Notes: generated from the letters alone by a model not told the origin. A DNA stretch of 6,750 nucleotides from Methanothrix sp. (GCA_028688175.1 JAQTYS010000148.1:1-6750); one strand, 5' to 3'; positions 1-6,275 are shown, counted from the stretch's first letter. Program-made: numbers and translations.

Positions 1-2
1 TA

Positions 3-2960
3 TTGTCCGAGTATACCAGGCCTGCCAAGTTCGACCAATTGACCACGACATACGATACGAAAGGCGAAGTAATCTCCGACTTCTATACCTTCTTGCCGAC
101 CAAGGAGACTCTGAAGATCGAGTACAATAAGCCGGACAAAGGCTATAGAACCTATACTGTGCGCTACTATGCCACAGGAGACACCCTGATTATGACAATC
201 AACCCCTATGGCATGATCGTATTCCGAGAGTACAGAAGAACACCCGGATTGGCAGAGCCGGAATATCTCACGAATTGTGCTACTGCATATGGGAAGGCTG
301 GCAGTCGGGATGGAGCGGTGGTGAGCAATCGGGCCTGCGTCAATTTAGGATGGAGCTGCCAGACCCCTCAGCCATTGCTGCGTTTGCTGGTCTTCAAAGA
401 GGCAGATCGGGAGGTGGCAAAACCAGGCGATATTATAAGATATAAGTATACGGTGGTGAACAACGGCACCATAGCTCTCACTTCCCTGACCCTCAACGAT
501 GATAAGCTGGGAATAATAGTGTTCAACGATCCAGATTCCCTGGAACCGGGCGAGTCACGCATCTACTTTGCTAACTACACAGTGAAGAAGGGAGATGAGC
601 CGAAATTGGTGAATACTGTCATCGCCACGGCATTGGACCCTGATGGAAATGAGATTGAATCTAATGCAACGGAATATGTGGAAATTATTATTAATACCAT
701 TTGCCTGACAAAGACTGCCTCGCCAAAAGTTGTTCGGCCAGGAGATTATGTGACATATAACATAACATGGTATGAACCAGGAGATCTGATTGTAGATGAC
801 TACCCAAGGGGTGTAATCTTCGTTTCTGCATCCCCTACACCCATTGATGACGGCCAAAACAACAAATGGATGATAGACTCCGATAATTATCCTGGAACCA
901 TTACCATCCTGGTTCAGGTAGCGCAGGACATCGGCAACACCTCCTTTGATATGGATCAGGGAGTGACAGGGACGGGATTTGTAAATGTTCATAATGATAT
1001 CCGCACCAATCCGGTAATACTAAAAAATAAAGCAACGTTTTATGATGAAATAGCAGGCAACTATGTGGAGAAATGTAGAGCATACGCCGAGGTCAACGTC
1101 GGTCCTCCCCAGACCTATGTCGCCCTCAAGGAGCACGGCAGCGGCGAGTATGCCAGCGAGGACGTGATTAAATACCACAACTCCAACCGTTCTATTCAGC
1201 GGACCAAGGGCCTGACTGCAACACATAAGCCAACCACCTTCTCTCTCCCCCATAATCGTAATGTCGATTTCATGAGCAAATGGTCGGAGAAGGCAAAGGC
1301 CAAGAATTACGCCACGGGTGGATCCACAAACGAGGAGTACACCTACGCTAGCCGCATCAGTCAGAGCAGCTCACTGAAACTGGACGAGAACGGCAGTACC
1401 ATGAAGACCGAAACCGACTTTGAAGGAATGGGTCACATCGGCCTCGTCAAAAAAGATGTTGATGAGAATAGAACCTGGAACGCGAGTCAGATCTTCCAGT
1501 CCCAGGAAGACTATGTGGGCAGCTTCAAGATCAATCAGAAGTTTGATGAATACGGTAAGAATGTGGAGTACGAGAAATCCGTGAACGGCACTGGTTATGT
1601 GTCTGCGAGCAGAGATCTGGGAAAAGCCCAGTCTTCCTACGAATCCGGCACGGGCAATTACCAGAGTAATGAGAAGATCAGTACCGTGGTCAACTATATC
1701 TCCAAGGATATGAACCTCACTCATCAGCAGACGGGCTATAACTTCACACCTGCCTTCTCCACATCCAGCGATATTAAGTGGAGTGAAGGCTTGTGGTCCA
1801 AGACCCCTACCAGCCTGATCAGCGGGCGGTTTTCCTCAGCAACGAACCTGACACTGCATTCTATTGCTCGGGGCCTCAATGAGATGGTAATCGAAGCCGG
1901 CGTGACCGGCCAGGCCGATTTCCGAACAATCTATAGGGACAATTCTCCCAATAGTACCGATGAGATAGATCAAGATGAAACTTATGTGGGAGACTATGAA
2001 ATCTATCGAAAGGTCTCCCTGGGCGGCGTGGCCAAGTATGACCGACCGCATATCTCTTTGAGTAAGATCGCTAAAGTGGACCTGCCTAAAACCACCTATG
2101 CAAACTATCAGATCATCATCGAGAACAACGGCAACCGGGCTTTAGGGCCGGTTTATATAATGGACATCTTCCCGACAGGAACCGAGTACATCACCTCATC
2201 GCTAAGGCCGGAAGAGCTGACGACTAAGTATGCCAACTGGTCGCTGCCAGCTATGGGTATCGGCAGTAAGGTGATCATAGACTTGCAGTTGAACATAACC
2301 GAGAATCCATCCAATCTAGTCAACCAGGTAGAGGCAGCAGGCAATTACGGGAGCGGCTGGACAATAGCTAGAAATTTCTCCGCCATCCACTTAAACTGGC
2401 TTGCCTGCTGCCCGCCTCAAATATCTGCTTCCAAGACAGCCAGGATTGATGCTCTGGACCCGAAGGTGATCTGGTACAGTCTGAATCTCAAGAACCGGGA
2501 GAAGTACACCATGGTAGCTTTCTTGATGGATCAGCTACCAGCGTCCATGACATTGCTCAACTCCTCAGAGGAGCCTTCTGAAACAAGATCTAACTTAATA
2601 ACCTGGAATATGCTCAATCTGATGCCAGGAGAGAACAGGACCATTGTTTACAGGGCAATGGCAGAGTCGGATGACGTCTATGTTAACGTGGCTCACATCG
2701 AGGCCTTCTCAGTAGACGGACCGGATTATGCCGCGGCTGATGTTGAGGCGCGAATCGATCTGGGTGCGGGAAGAGCACAGCCTTCGTCCCTATTCTCAGA
2801 CTGGCAACCGCCCGCGTGCTTCGGTCTCAACTGTAGCGGCCGGATCTATAATGAGGATTGGATACCATGCTACACCTGCTCAGCTGGTGAACCAGGGAAC
2901 ACTGTAATCATACCGCCCTGTATCTCGTGCATGGACACTGGTGACGACAGTCTGCCTTGA
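3..2960 (+). CDS. Large secreted/surface DUF11-repeat protein, 5' end cut by window
   Basis: At least 985 residues are visible, ending at TGA 2958-2960. The first possible start (TTG at 3) sits at the window edge and no signal peptide follows it, so the true N-terminus lies upstream. Four DUF11-like (conserved-repeat, Ig-like beta) modules can be picked out at about residues 126-230, 231-368, 682-795 and 805-918. They show the usual K-x-A/AS-P opening, 'PGD.I.Y.YTV.NNG' and 'DxxPxGxxY' patterns. Residues 370-680 are a Ser/Thr/Gly/Tyr-rich, probably beta-stranded region that I do not recognise. About 20 N-x-S/T sequons are spread over the chain, which fits an exported archaeal glycoprotein. 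The C-terminus has six Cys (residues 939, 944, 956, 959, 973, 976) and no membrane anchor. DUF11 proteins are common in methanogen cell envelopes; a structural or adhesive role is inference. The family assignment is fairly secure, the function unknown. Confidence 0.85.
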   Translation: MSEYTRPAKFDQLTTTYDTKGEVISDFYTFLPTKETLKIEYNKPDKGYRTYTVRYYATGDTLIMTINPYGMIVFREYRRTPGLAEPEYLTNCATAYGKAGSRDGAVVSNRACVNLGWSCQTPQPLLRLLVFKEADREVAKPGDIIRYKYTVVNNGTIALTSLTLNDDKLGIIVFNDPDSLEPGESRIYFANYTVKKGDEPKLVNTVIATALDPDGNEIESNATEYVEIIINTICLTKTASPKVVRPGDYVTYNITWYEPGDLIVDDYPRGVIFVSASPTPIDDGQNNKWMIDSDNYPGTITILVQVAQDIGNTSFDMDQGVTGTGFVNVHNDIRTNPVILKNKATFYDEIAGNYVEKCRAYAEVNVGPPQTYVALKEHGSGEYASEDVIKYHNSNRSIQRTKGLTATHKPTTFSLPHNRNVDFMSKWSEKAKAKNYATGGSTNEEYTYASRISQSSSLKLDENGSTMKTETDFEGMGHIGLVKKDVDENRTWNASQIFQSQEDYVGSFKINQKFDEYGKNVEYEKSVNGTGYVSASRDLGKAQSSYESGTGNYQSNEKISTVVNYISKDMNLTHQQTGYNFTPAFSTSSDIKWSEGLWSKTPTSLISGRFSSATNLTLHSIARGLNEMVIEAGVTGQADFRTIYRDNSPNSTDEIDQDETYVGDYEIYRKVSLGGVAKYDRPHISLSKIAKVDLPKTTYANYQIIIENNGNRALGPVYIMDIFPTGTEYITSSLRPEELTTKYANWSLPAMGIGSKVIIDLQLNITENPSNLVNQVEAAGNYGSGWTIARNFSAIHLNWLACCPPQISASKTARIDALDPKVIWYSLNLKNREKYTMVAFLMDQLPASMTLLNSSEEPSETRSNLITWNMLNLMPGENRTIVYRAMAESDDVYVNVAHIEAFSVDGPDYAAADVEARIDLGAGRAQPSSLFSDWQPPACFGLNCSGRIYNEDWIPCYTCSAGEPGNTVIIPPCISCMDTGDDSLP

Positions 2961-3011
2961 AAGGTTTGCTAGAACCAATGAGTGGTAAAATTATCAGTGA
3001 ACTACCCTACA

Positions 3012-3030
3012 CCTTCTTCTTTTTGGAAGG
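3012..3030 (+). terminator. Weak hairpin with T-rich loop, possible 3' end of the DUF11 gene
   Basis: CCTTC (3012-3016) can pair with GAAGG (3026-3030) across a loop that holds most of a T-rich run (3017-3024), about 50 bp after the DUF11 stop codon. Archaeal transcription often ends at T-rich tracts on the non-template strand, so the T-run may matter more than the short stem. A further T-rich stretch (3033-3043) follows. The evidence is position and base composition only. Confidence 0.35.
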
Positions 3031-3084
3031 ACTTCTTATTCTTAAATATGCATACTAATAGCAAATGTTGGAGAAAGAGTAACC

Positions 3085-3092
3085 TTTATATG
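3085..3092 (+). promoter_or_regulatory. TATA box of the lrp-corA unit
   Basis: TTTATATG matches the archaeal box A consensus TTTATATA at 7 of 8 positions and is preceded by a purine-rich stretch (GAGAAAGAGTAACC) that could serve as a BRE. A start about 24-26 bp downstream would fall near 3112-3116, giving a leader of roughly 35-40 nt before the ATG at 3151. A weaker AT-rich match (TTAAATATG, around 3042-3050) lies further upstream and is a less likely second promoter. Confidence 0.6.
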
Positions 3093-3114
3093 GTAATATT
3101 GGTAATATGCCAAT
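3091..3114 (+). promoter_or_regulatory. Tandem 9-bp repeat with overlapping dyad, candidate operator
   Basis: TGGTAATAT occurs twice back to back (3091-3099 and 3100-3108), directly after the TATA box and before the expected transcription start. Overlapping it is an imperfect dyad: ATTGG (3098-3102), seven bases, CCAAT (3110-3114). Lrp/AsnC proteins typically bind imperfect palindromes of about this length, often near their own promoters. A repressor bound here would block RNA polymerase. The repeat and dyad are seen directly; the link to the adjacent regulator is inference. Confidence 0.4.
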
Positions 3115-3130
3115 GAAATAAAGTTTTACT

Positions 3131-3136
3131 AAGGAG
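3131..3136 (+). promoter_or_regulatory. Shine-Dalgarno site of lrp-type gene, unusually far from the ATG
   Basis: AAGGAG is a good Shine-Dalgarno match but lies 14 nt before the ATG at 3151, longer than the usual 5-10. An in-frame TAA at 3130-3132 and the absence of any ATG, GTG or TTG between it and 3151 rule out an earlier start, so 3151 remains the best choice. Confidence 0.55.
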
Positions 3137-3150
3137 AATACCAGAGCAGC

Positions 3151-3609
3151 ATGAGCAGTAGCGTCGATCTTGACGAAGTGGATCGGACCATTCTTCGTAG
3201 TCTTCGGGAAAATGGGCGAATGAGCCTGCAAGAGATGTCAAGAAGATCCGGCATCTCCGATGCTACCATACAGTTTCGGCTCAAACGCATGAAAGCCAAT
3301 GCTGTCATAGAGAGGTTCACCATTATGACCAACCCGGCAGCTACGGGCTATTCGGTTACTGCGATTATGCTTGTACAAACGGATAATGTTAGACACGATC
3401 AGGCCGTCAAGGCACTGGCGAAGCTTCCAGAGATAACTGAGGTCTATGGGATACTGGGGGAGTATGACCTCTTCCTAAAGGTCTGGTCAAAAAACCTAGA
3501 AGAGCTGAATACCCTCATAAACGATCGCATAAGGTCAATTGAAGGCATCGAAGACTTGCATGAGATTGTGGTGGTTGAGCGGGCAAAAGATGAGACATCT
3601 CCGGTTTAG
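3151..3609 (+). CDS. Lrp/AsnC family transcriptional regulator
   Basis: The 152-residue product has the normal length and two-domain layout of Lrp/AsnC (feast/famine) regulators. The N-terminal winged helix-turn-helix spans about residues 6-55: 'LDEVDRTILRSLRENGRMS', then the recognition region 'ISDATIQFRLKRMKANAVIE'. The RAM/AsnC ligand-binding and oligomerisation domain covers about 65-145, with the typical 'GEYDLFLKV' core at 103-111 and the 'IRSIEGIEDLHEIVVVE' closing strand. Such proteins form dimers and higher oligomers, bind DNA near promoters and often respond to amino acids; the ligand cannot be read from sequence. The gene ends with TAG and is followed 8 bp later by corA, so the two are probably one transcript. 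The repeat and dyad at its promoter suggest autoregulation. The family call is secure, the regulon unknown. Confidence 0.93.
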   Translation: MSSSVDLDEVDRTILRSLRENGRMSLQEMSRRSGISDATIQFRLKRMKANAVIERFTIMTNPAATGYSVTAIMLVQTDNVRHDQAVKALAKLPEITEVYGILGEYDLFLKVWSKNLEELNTLINDRIRSIEGIEDLHEIVVVERAKDETSPV

Positions 3610-3617
3610 AGGTTGAA

Positions 3618-4829
3618 ATGGCTACATTCAAGAGCATCACGGAGAAAGCAAAAGGTTTAGGCCCTTTGAAGATAAACGATTTAGGCCAAATCACAAAAAG
3701 AGGAGCAAAGAAGCAGGATCTTTCCTCGAAAGATAAAGGGCCCAACTCAGACATCTTGGAACTCGCCGCCCATCCTCTGTCGATGGTAAGCGAAAAACCC
3801 CTGGAACGGCCCAAGATCACCATAATCGATTATGATGAGTTGCATTATCATGAGGCAGAGGCCAAAGAGGTAGAAGAGTGTTTCAGGTTCAAAGATATGC
3901 CCACGGTAACCTGGATAAACATTGACGGCCTTCATCAGATGGATGTCTTAGAGAAACTAGGTTCATGCTATGGAATTCACCCATTGGTTCTGGAAGATAT
4001 CCTCACCGATCAGCGTCCTAAGATTGAGGACTATGATGATTACATATTCATCGTGCTAAAGATGCTCTACTACGATGAAGAGGGTGATAAGAAGACAGAA
4101 GATGAGGATGATGAAGATGATCTGGGAGATACCAACTTAGATATGGATCAGGTGAGCATGATCCTGGGTCCTAATTTTATAATATCTTTTAAAGAAAAAG
4201 AGGTTGATGTTTTTAATCCCTTACGAGATCGGCTGCGGACAGCCAAGGGCAGGATAAGAAGGCAAGGCGCAGACTATCTGGCCTATTCCATGATTGACGC
4301 CATTGTGGACCACTATTTCTTAATCATGGAGAAGCTAGGAGATCGATTCGAGGATCTGGAGGATGAGGTGGTGTCCGACCCGCAGCCCGGAATTCTTCCC
4401 ACCATCTATAATCTGAAGCGAGATATGCTGTTCTTACGAAAATCGGTCTGGCCTTTGCGAGAAGCCATCAGCAAGATGCAAAGGAGTGATTCGCCTCTCG
4501 TCTCAGAAGCGATCAAGATCTACCTGAGAGATGTTTACGACCACACCATCCAGGTGATCGAGAACATTGAGACTTTCCGCGATATGTCAGCCTCGCTGCT
4601 GGAAACCTATCTCTCCAGCTTGAGCAACAAGCTTAATGAAGTGATCAAGCTGCTCACCATCATCTCCACCATCTTCATTCCCCTCACATTTCTGGCGGGG
4701 CTGTATGGAATGAACTTCAGGTTTATGCCGGAGCTGGAGTCTCCATTCGGCTACCCGGCTGTTTTGATACTGATGTTGCTGGTCGTAGTGATAATGATGG
4801 TCTACTTCAGGAAAAAGGAATGGATTTGA
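3618..4829 (+). CDS. corA: CorA-family magnesium/divalent cation channel
   Basis: The 403-residue membrane protein belongs to the CorA family of pentameric channels that import Mg2+ (and Co2+ or Ni2+ in some members). The C-terminal part is diagnostic: a long stalk helix, first membrane segment at about 345-363 ending in the signature G-M-N (364-366, context 'YGMNF'), the periplasmic-type loop 'MPEL' (370-373), second membrane segment about 378-397, and a basic 'FRKKEWI' tail. The cytoplasmic sensor domain starts near residue 65 ('KITIIDYDE'). Two features look unusual: a basic, low-complexity N-terminal leader of about 60 residues, and an acidic tract at 153-169 made mainly of Asp and Glu. 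The start ATG at 3618 has GAGGT at 3609-3613, overlapping the lrp stop, which suggests coupled translation. No separate promoter is evident. Its 3' end overlaps scpB by 23 bp. Confidence 0.95.
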   Translation: MATFKSITEKAKGLGPLKINDLGQITKRGAKKQDLSSKDKGPNSDILELAAHPLSMVSEKPLERPKITIIDYDELHYHEAEAKEVEECFRFKDMPTVTWINIDGLHQMDVLEKLGSCYGIHPLVLEDILTDQRPKIEDYDDYIFIVLKMLYYDEEGDKKTEDEDDEDDLGDTNLDMDQVSMILGPNFIISFKEKEVDVFNPLRDRLRTAKGRIRRQGADYLAYSMIDAIVDHYFLIMEKLGDRFEDLEDEVVSDPQPGILPTIYNLKRDMLFLRKSVWPLREAISKMQRSDSPLVSEAIKIYLRDVYDHTIQVIENIETFRDMSASLLETYLSSLSNKLNEVIKLLTIISTIFIPLTFLAGLYGMNFRFMPELESPFGYPAVLILMLLVVVIMMVYFRKKEWI

Positions 4830-5868
4830 TTAGTATCTTCTCGTAGCGCTGCACAATTCTCTCCAGAATGTCCATGTCATAAGGCTGGTGGACGGGCACC
4901 AGGATATTCGCCTCTATTCCCGCAGAGTCGGGTGCTACCGTTAGGCCGTCCTCCTTTAGATCCAGGCGCAGGTCGCGGGCCATCTCCTCGATCATAGGGG
5001 TGAGCGGCTTGATTGCCCGGGCGGTTTTGGCCCTCTGCCGAAATCTCTTGAGCAGCGAGTCCACCTCTGCCGCCAGGGGCTCGACATCTCCACTTCCCGA
5101 TTCCTGGCAGATTCTCTCTGCGCTTTCCTTGAGCATAGAGAGGGTGCGCACTCCTGCCTCCAGCATCTGGCCGCTGTAGTGCTGCCTGACTCTTTCTGCG
5201 TAGCCCGGGGCAAGCACTAACAGCTCAATCTCTTTCAGGCGCTCCAGGTCATCTGCTTCTGGTTTATAGGGGTTTACTACTATGTAATCCAGGGCAAGGC
5301 GCAAAGCCAGGCTCTCGTACATGGGAGAGACGCCTACGAGCCTCTTGTCTTGGAGAAGGGCTCTTCTGATGGCCTGGGGATCGGCGGAGCTGATGCCGAA
5401 GTAATCGGCAAAGCCGCTAGTGGTGGTGAGAAGCTTGGTGCGGCTGAACTTTTCCGCCTTGATGAGGCCTCTTTCCTCCAGTTCCTTCACGTGATCGTAG
5501 CTCTTGTTGCCCCGGATCTCCACCAGAACGCTCTGCTTGATGGGCTGTTTATATGCGATGATGGCTAATGTTCTGATGAGTGGAGCTTCGATCTCTTTGG
5601 GCGCAAAAGAGAGGACTCGCCCGGCGAGGCCAAAGCGAACCTGCATGGAATAACCATCGCCGATGCTCTTAATCTCCAGCCCTGAGTCGCGGGCGGCGTA
5701 CTGTGCTGCCAGGTCCTCTGCCAGGGCTCGCGATCGCTCCTCGGAGAGGCCTGAGAGATTGGCCAGCTCTGTTGGTGCAATGGTCCTGCCCGAAGCGAAG
5801 AGGGCCGCTTCGATGACGGCTTTGGCATAAGAATCTGCAGTCAAGACAATCCTGGAAGTGATGCTCAT
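4807..5868 (-). CDS. scpB: ScpB, SMC-complex segregation/condensation subunit, with C-terminal extension
   Basis: The first about 175 of 353 residues (numbered here from a TTG one codon upstream) match ScpB, the winged-helix kleisin-associated subunit of the SMC-ScpA-ScpB complex. They show 'AVIEAALFASG' near the start, the hallmark 'LAIIAYKQPIKQSVLVEIRG' (102-121), 'VKELEERGLIKAE', and 'TTSGFADYFGI' (150-160). SMC-ScpAB compacts and separates chromosomes. Typical ScpB is about 170-220 residues; here a mostly helical, charged stretch of about 175 residues follows that I do not recognise. The frame is also open from a TTG at 5871, but the ATG at 5868-5866 is the more natural start. No Shine-Dalgarno sequence precedes it on this strand. 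ScpA is not in the window. The stop codon lies inside corA, so the two genes overlap tail to tail. Confidence 0.9.
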   Translation of the reverse strand: MSITSRIVLTADSYAKAVIEAALFASGRTIAPTELANLSGLSEERSRALAEDLAAQYAARDSGLEIKSIGDGYSMQVRFGLAGRVLSFAPKEIEAPLIRTLAIIAYKQPIKQSVLVEIRGNKSYDHVKELEERGLIKAEKFSRTKLLTTTSGFADYFGISSADPQAIRRALLQDKRLVGVSPMYESLALRLALDYIVVNPYKPEADDLERLKEIELLVLAPGYAERVRQHYSGQMLEAGVRTLSMLKESAERICQESGSGDVEPLAAEVDSLLKRFRQRAKTARAIKPLTPMIEEMARDLRLDLKEDGLTVAPDSAGIEANILVPVHQPYDMDILERIVQRYEKILIKSIPFS

Positions 5869-5924
5869 CAAGAGGGTTTAAGCTTACGCTAGGGGGGAGA
5901 AGAAAGGAAATGAATCGAATACTG

Positions 5925-5938
5925 AAAAAAATATGGTA
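5925..5938 (-). promoter_or_regulatory. Possible weak promoter for scpB
   Basis: Read on the - strand this is CATATTTTTTTCAG, the only A/T-rich stretch within about 75 bp upstream of the scpB ATG. Initiation 24-26 bp downstream would give a leader of about 40 nt without a Shine-Dalgarno site. The match to TTTATATA is poor; transcription from the box at 6079-6086 further upstream is an alternative. Confidence 0.25.
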
Positions 5939-5941
5939 CAG

Positions 5942-6049
5942 TTACCTGCATCGAGATCTTCTTGCAACAGTTGGCTTGGATCCATCTTGAGCTTTCAAGT
6001 CATTCCGGCTTCTTCTTGCCACCCTTGTTTCTTCCTTATTTTCGGCCAT
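5942..6049 (-). CDS. Candidate basic microprotein, 35 aa, with duplicated VARRSR motif
   Basis: An ATG-started ORF of 35 codons (TAA at 5942-5944) lies between the TATA-like box at 6079-6086 and scpB, on the same strand as scpB and 73 bp upstream of it. The product is strongly basic, with 8 Arg and 3 Lys against 4 acidic residues. It contains the hexapeptide VARRSR twice, at residues 10-15 and 28-33. The two copies differ at five of 18 nucleotides (Ser is AGC in one and TCT in the other), all synonymous, which is suggestive of coding constraint. No Shine-Dalgarno site precedes it, but the ATG is about 30 bp after the TATA box, consistent with a near-leaderless message. A nucleic-acid-binding role would fit the charge but is a guess. 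It could also be a chance ORF in an scpB leader. Confidence 0.35.
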   Translation of the reverse strand: MAENKEETRVARRSRNDLKAQDGSKPTVARRSRCR

Positions 6050-6078
6050 ATTTATCGATTCTTGAGATGTCTTCGGGA

Positions 6079-6086
6079 TATATAAA
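6079..6086 (-). promoter_or_regulatory. TATA box, canonical TTTATATA on the - strand
   Basis: Read on the - strand this is exactly TTTATATA, the archaeal consensus. Transcription would start near 6056-6058, just before the 35-codon ORF (ATG at 6049) and about 190 nt before scpB. Because the core is nearly symmetric (TATATAAA on the + strand), firing in the + direction cannot be excluded. Confidence 0.45.
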
Positions 6087-6100
6087 ACTTATGCAGTAGA

Positions 6101-6108
6101 TATAAATA
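6101..6108 (+). promoter_or_regulatory. TATA-like box for a + strand small ORF
   Basis: TATAAATA sits in an A/T-rich run (6097-6112). A start about 22-27 bp beyond the box centre would fall around 6126-6131, exactly where the in-frame ATGs at 6125 and 6131 lie. That is the arrangement of a leaderless archaeal transcript. Read on the other strand the run contains TTTATATC, so direction is uncertain. Confidence 0.4.
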
Positions 6109-6124
6109 TAACATACTCTAATTG

Positions 6125-6244
6125 ATGATTATGTTAAGGGCGAATTTGCATGATATAGTAATTGCAACGATAGCGTCCTGTTTAACTTTTGCAGCTGTTT
6201 TATTTTTAGTTTATTCTGAAGCATGTTTGATTTGTCATAATTAA
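6125..6244 (+). CDS. Candidate membrane microprotein, 39 aa, ending in a CxxCH motif
   Basis: An ORF of 39 codons (ATG at 6125; a second in-frame ATG at 6131 would give 37) ends at TAA 6242-6244. The first about 10 residues include Arg and His. They are followed by one hydrophobic segment at about residues 11-30 ('IVIATIASC...VLFLVY') and the short tail SEACLICHN. The tail contains C34-L-I-C37-H38, which fits the CxxCH c-type haem attachment motif. The likely topology, N-terminus inside and tail outside, would place the motif where c-haem is attached. No Shine-Dalgarno site precedes it; the TATA-like box at 6101-6108 is at leaderless distance, and two hairpins follow. Supporting evidence is context and motif only. 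It may be a chance ORF, or a decayed remnant of a longer cytochrome. Confidence 0.4.
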   Translation: MIMLRANLHDIVIATIASCLTFAAVLFLVYSEACLICHN

Positions 6245-6251
6245 ATTTATA

Positions 6252-6268
6252 GAACTGCCTAGCAGTTC
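6252..6268. terminator. 7-bp perfect hairpin between convergent units
   Basis: GAACTGC (6252-6258) and GCAGTTC (6262-6268) form a perfect 7-bp stem with a 3-nt CTA loop. It lies 7 nt after the stop of the 39-codon + strand ORF and 25 nt after the stop of the - strand phosphoesterase gene. On the - strand it is followed by an A/T-rich stretch (TATAAATTTAATTAT). A terminator or mRNA-end structure shared by convergent transcripts is a plausible reading. Confidence 0.5.
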
Positions 6269-6275
6269 GAATTCT

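Noticed and set aside
3..5. TTG as true start of the DUF11 protein
   Set aside because: It is simply the first permitted codon at the window edge. There is no room for a ribosome site and no signal peptide follows, so the gene continues upstream.
1371..1724. 117-codon - strand ORF inside the DUF11 gene, with other antisense ORFs
   Set aside because: They lie fully opposite a well-supported coding frame, show no recognisable family and have no promoter signals. They are shadows of the + strand gene.
5910..5990. 26-codon + strand ORF starting at ATG 5910 behind a purine-rich stretch
   Set aside because: It is very short, has no convincing TATA box and no recognisable motif, and it overlaps the candidate - strand ORF. 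The purine run alone is weak evidence.
5986..5999. CTTGA-GCTT-TCAAG hairpin
   Set aside because: A 5-bp stem without a T tail, lying inside the candidate 35-codon ORF. Such short palindromes occur by chance.
6122..6219. C/D-box small RNA (TGATGA at 6123-6128, CTGA at 6216-6219)
   Set aside because: The spacing is too long for an archaeal C/D guide, there are no internal C'/D' boxes and no terminal stem. The same bases are better read as the small ORF.
6260..6275. GTTCGAATT resembling a tRNA T-loop
   Set aside because: The flanking bases do not form the required 5-bp T-stem and no acceptor, D or anticodon arms are present. It is part of the 7-bp hairpin.
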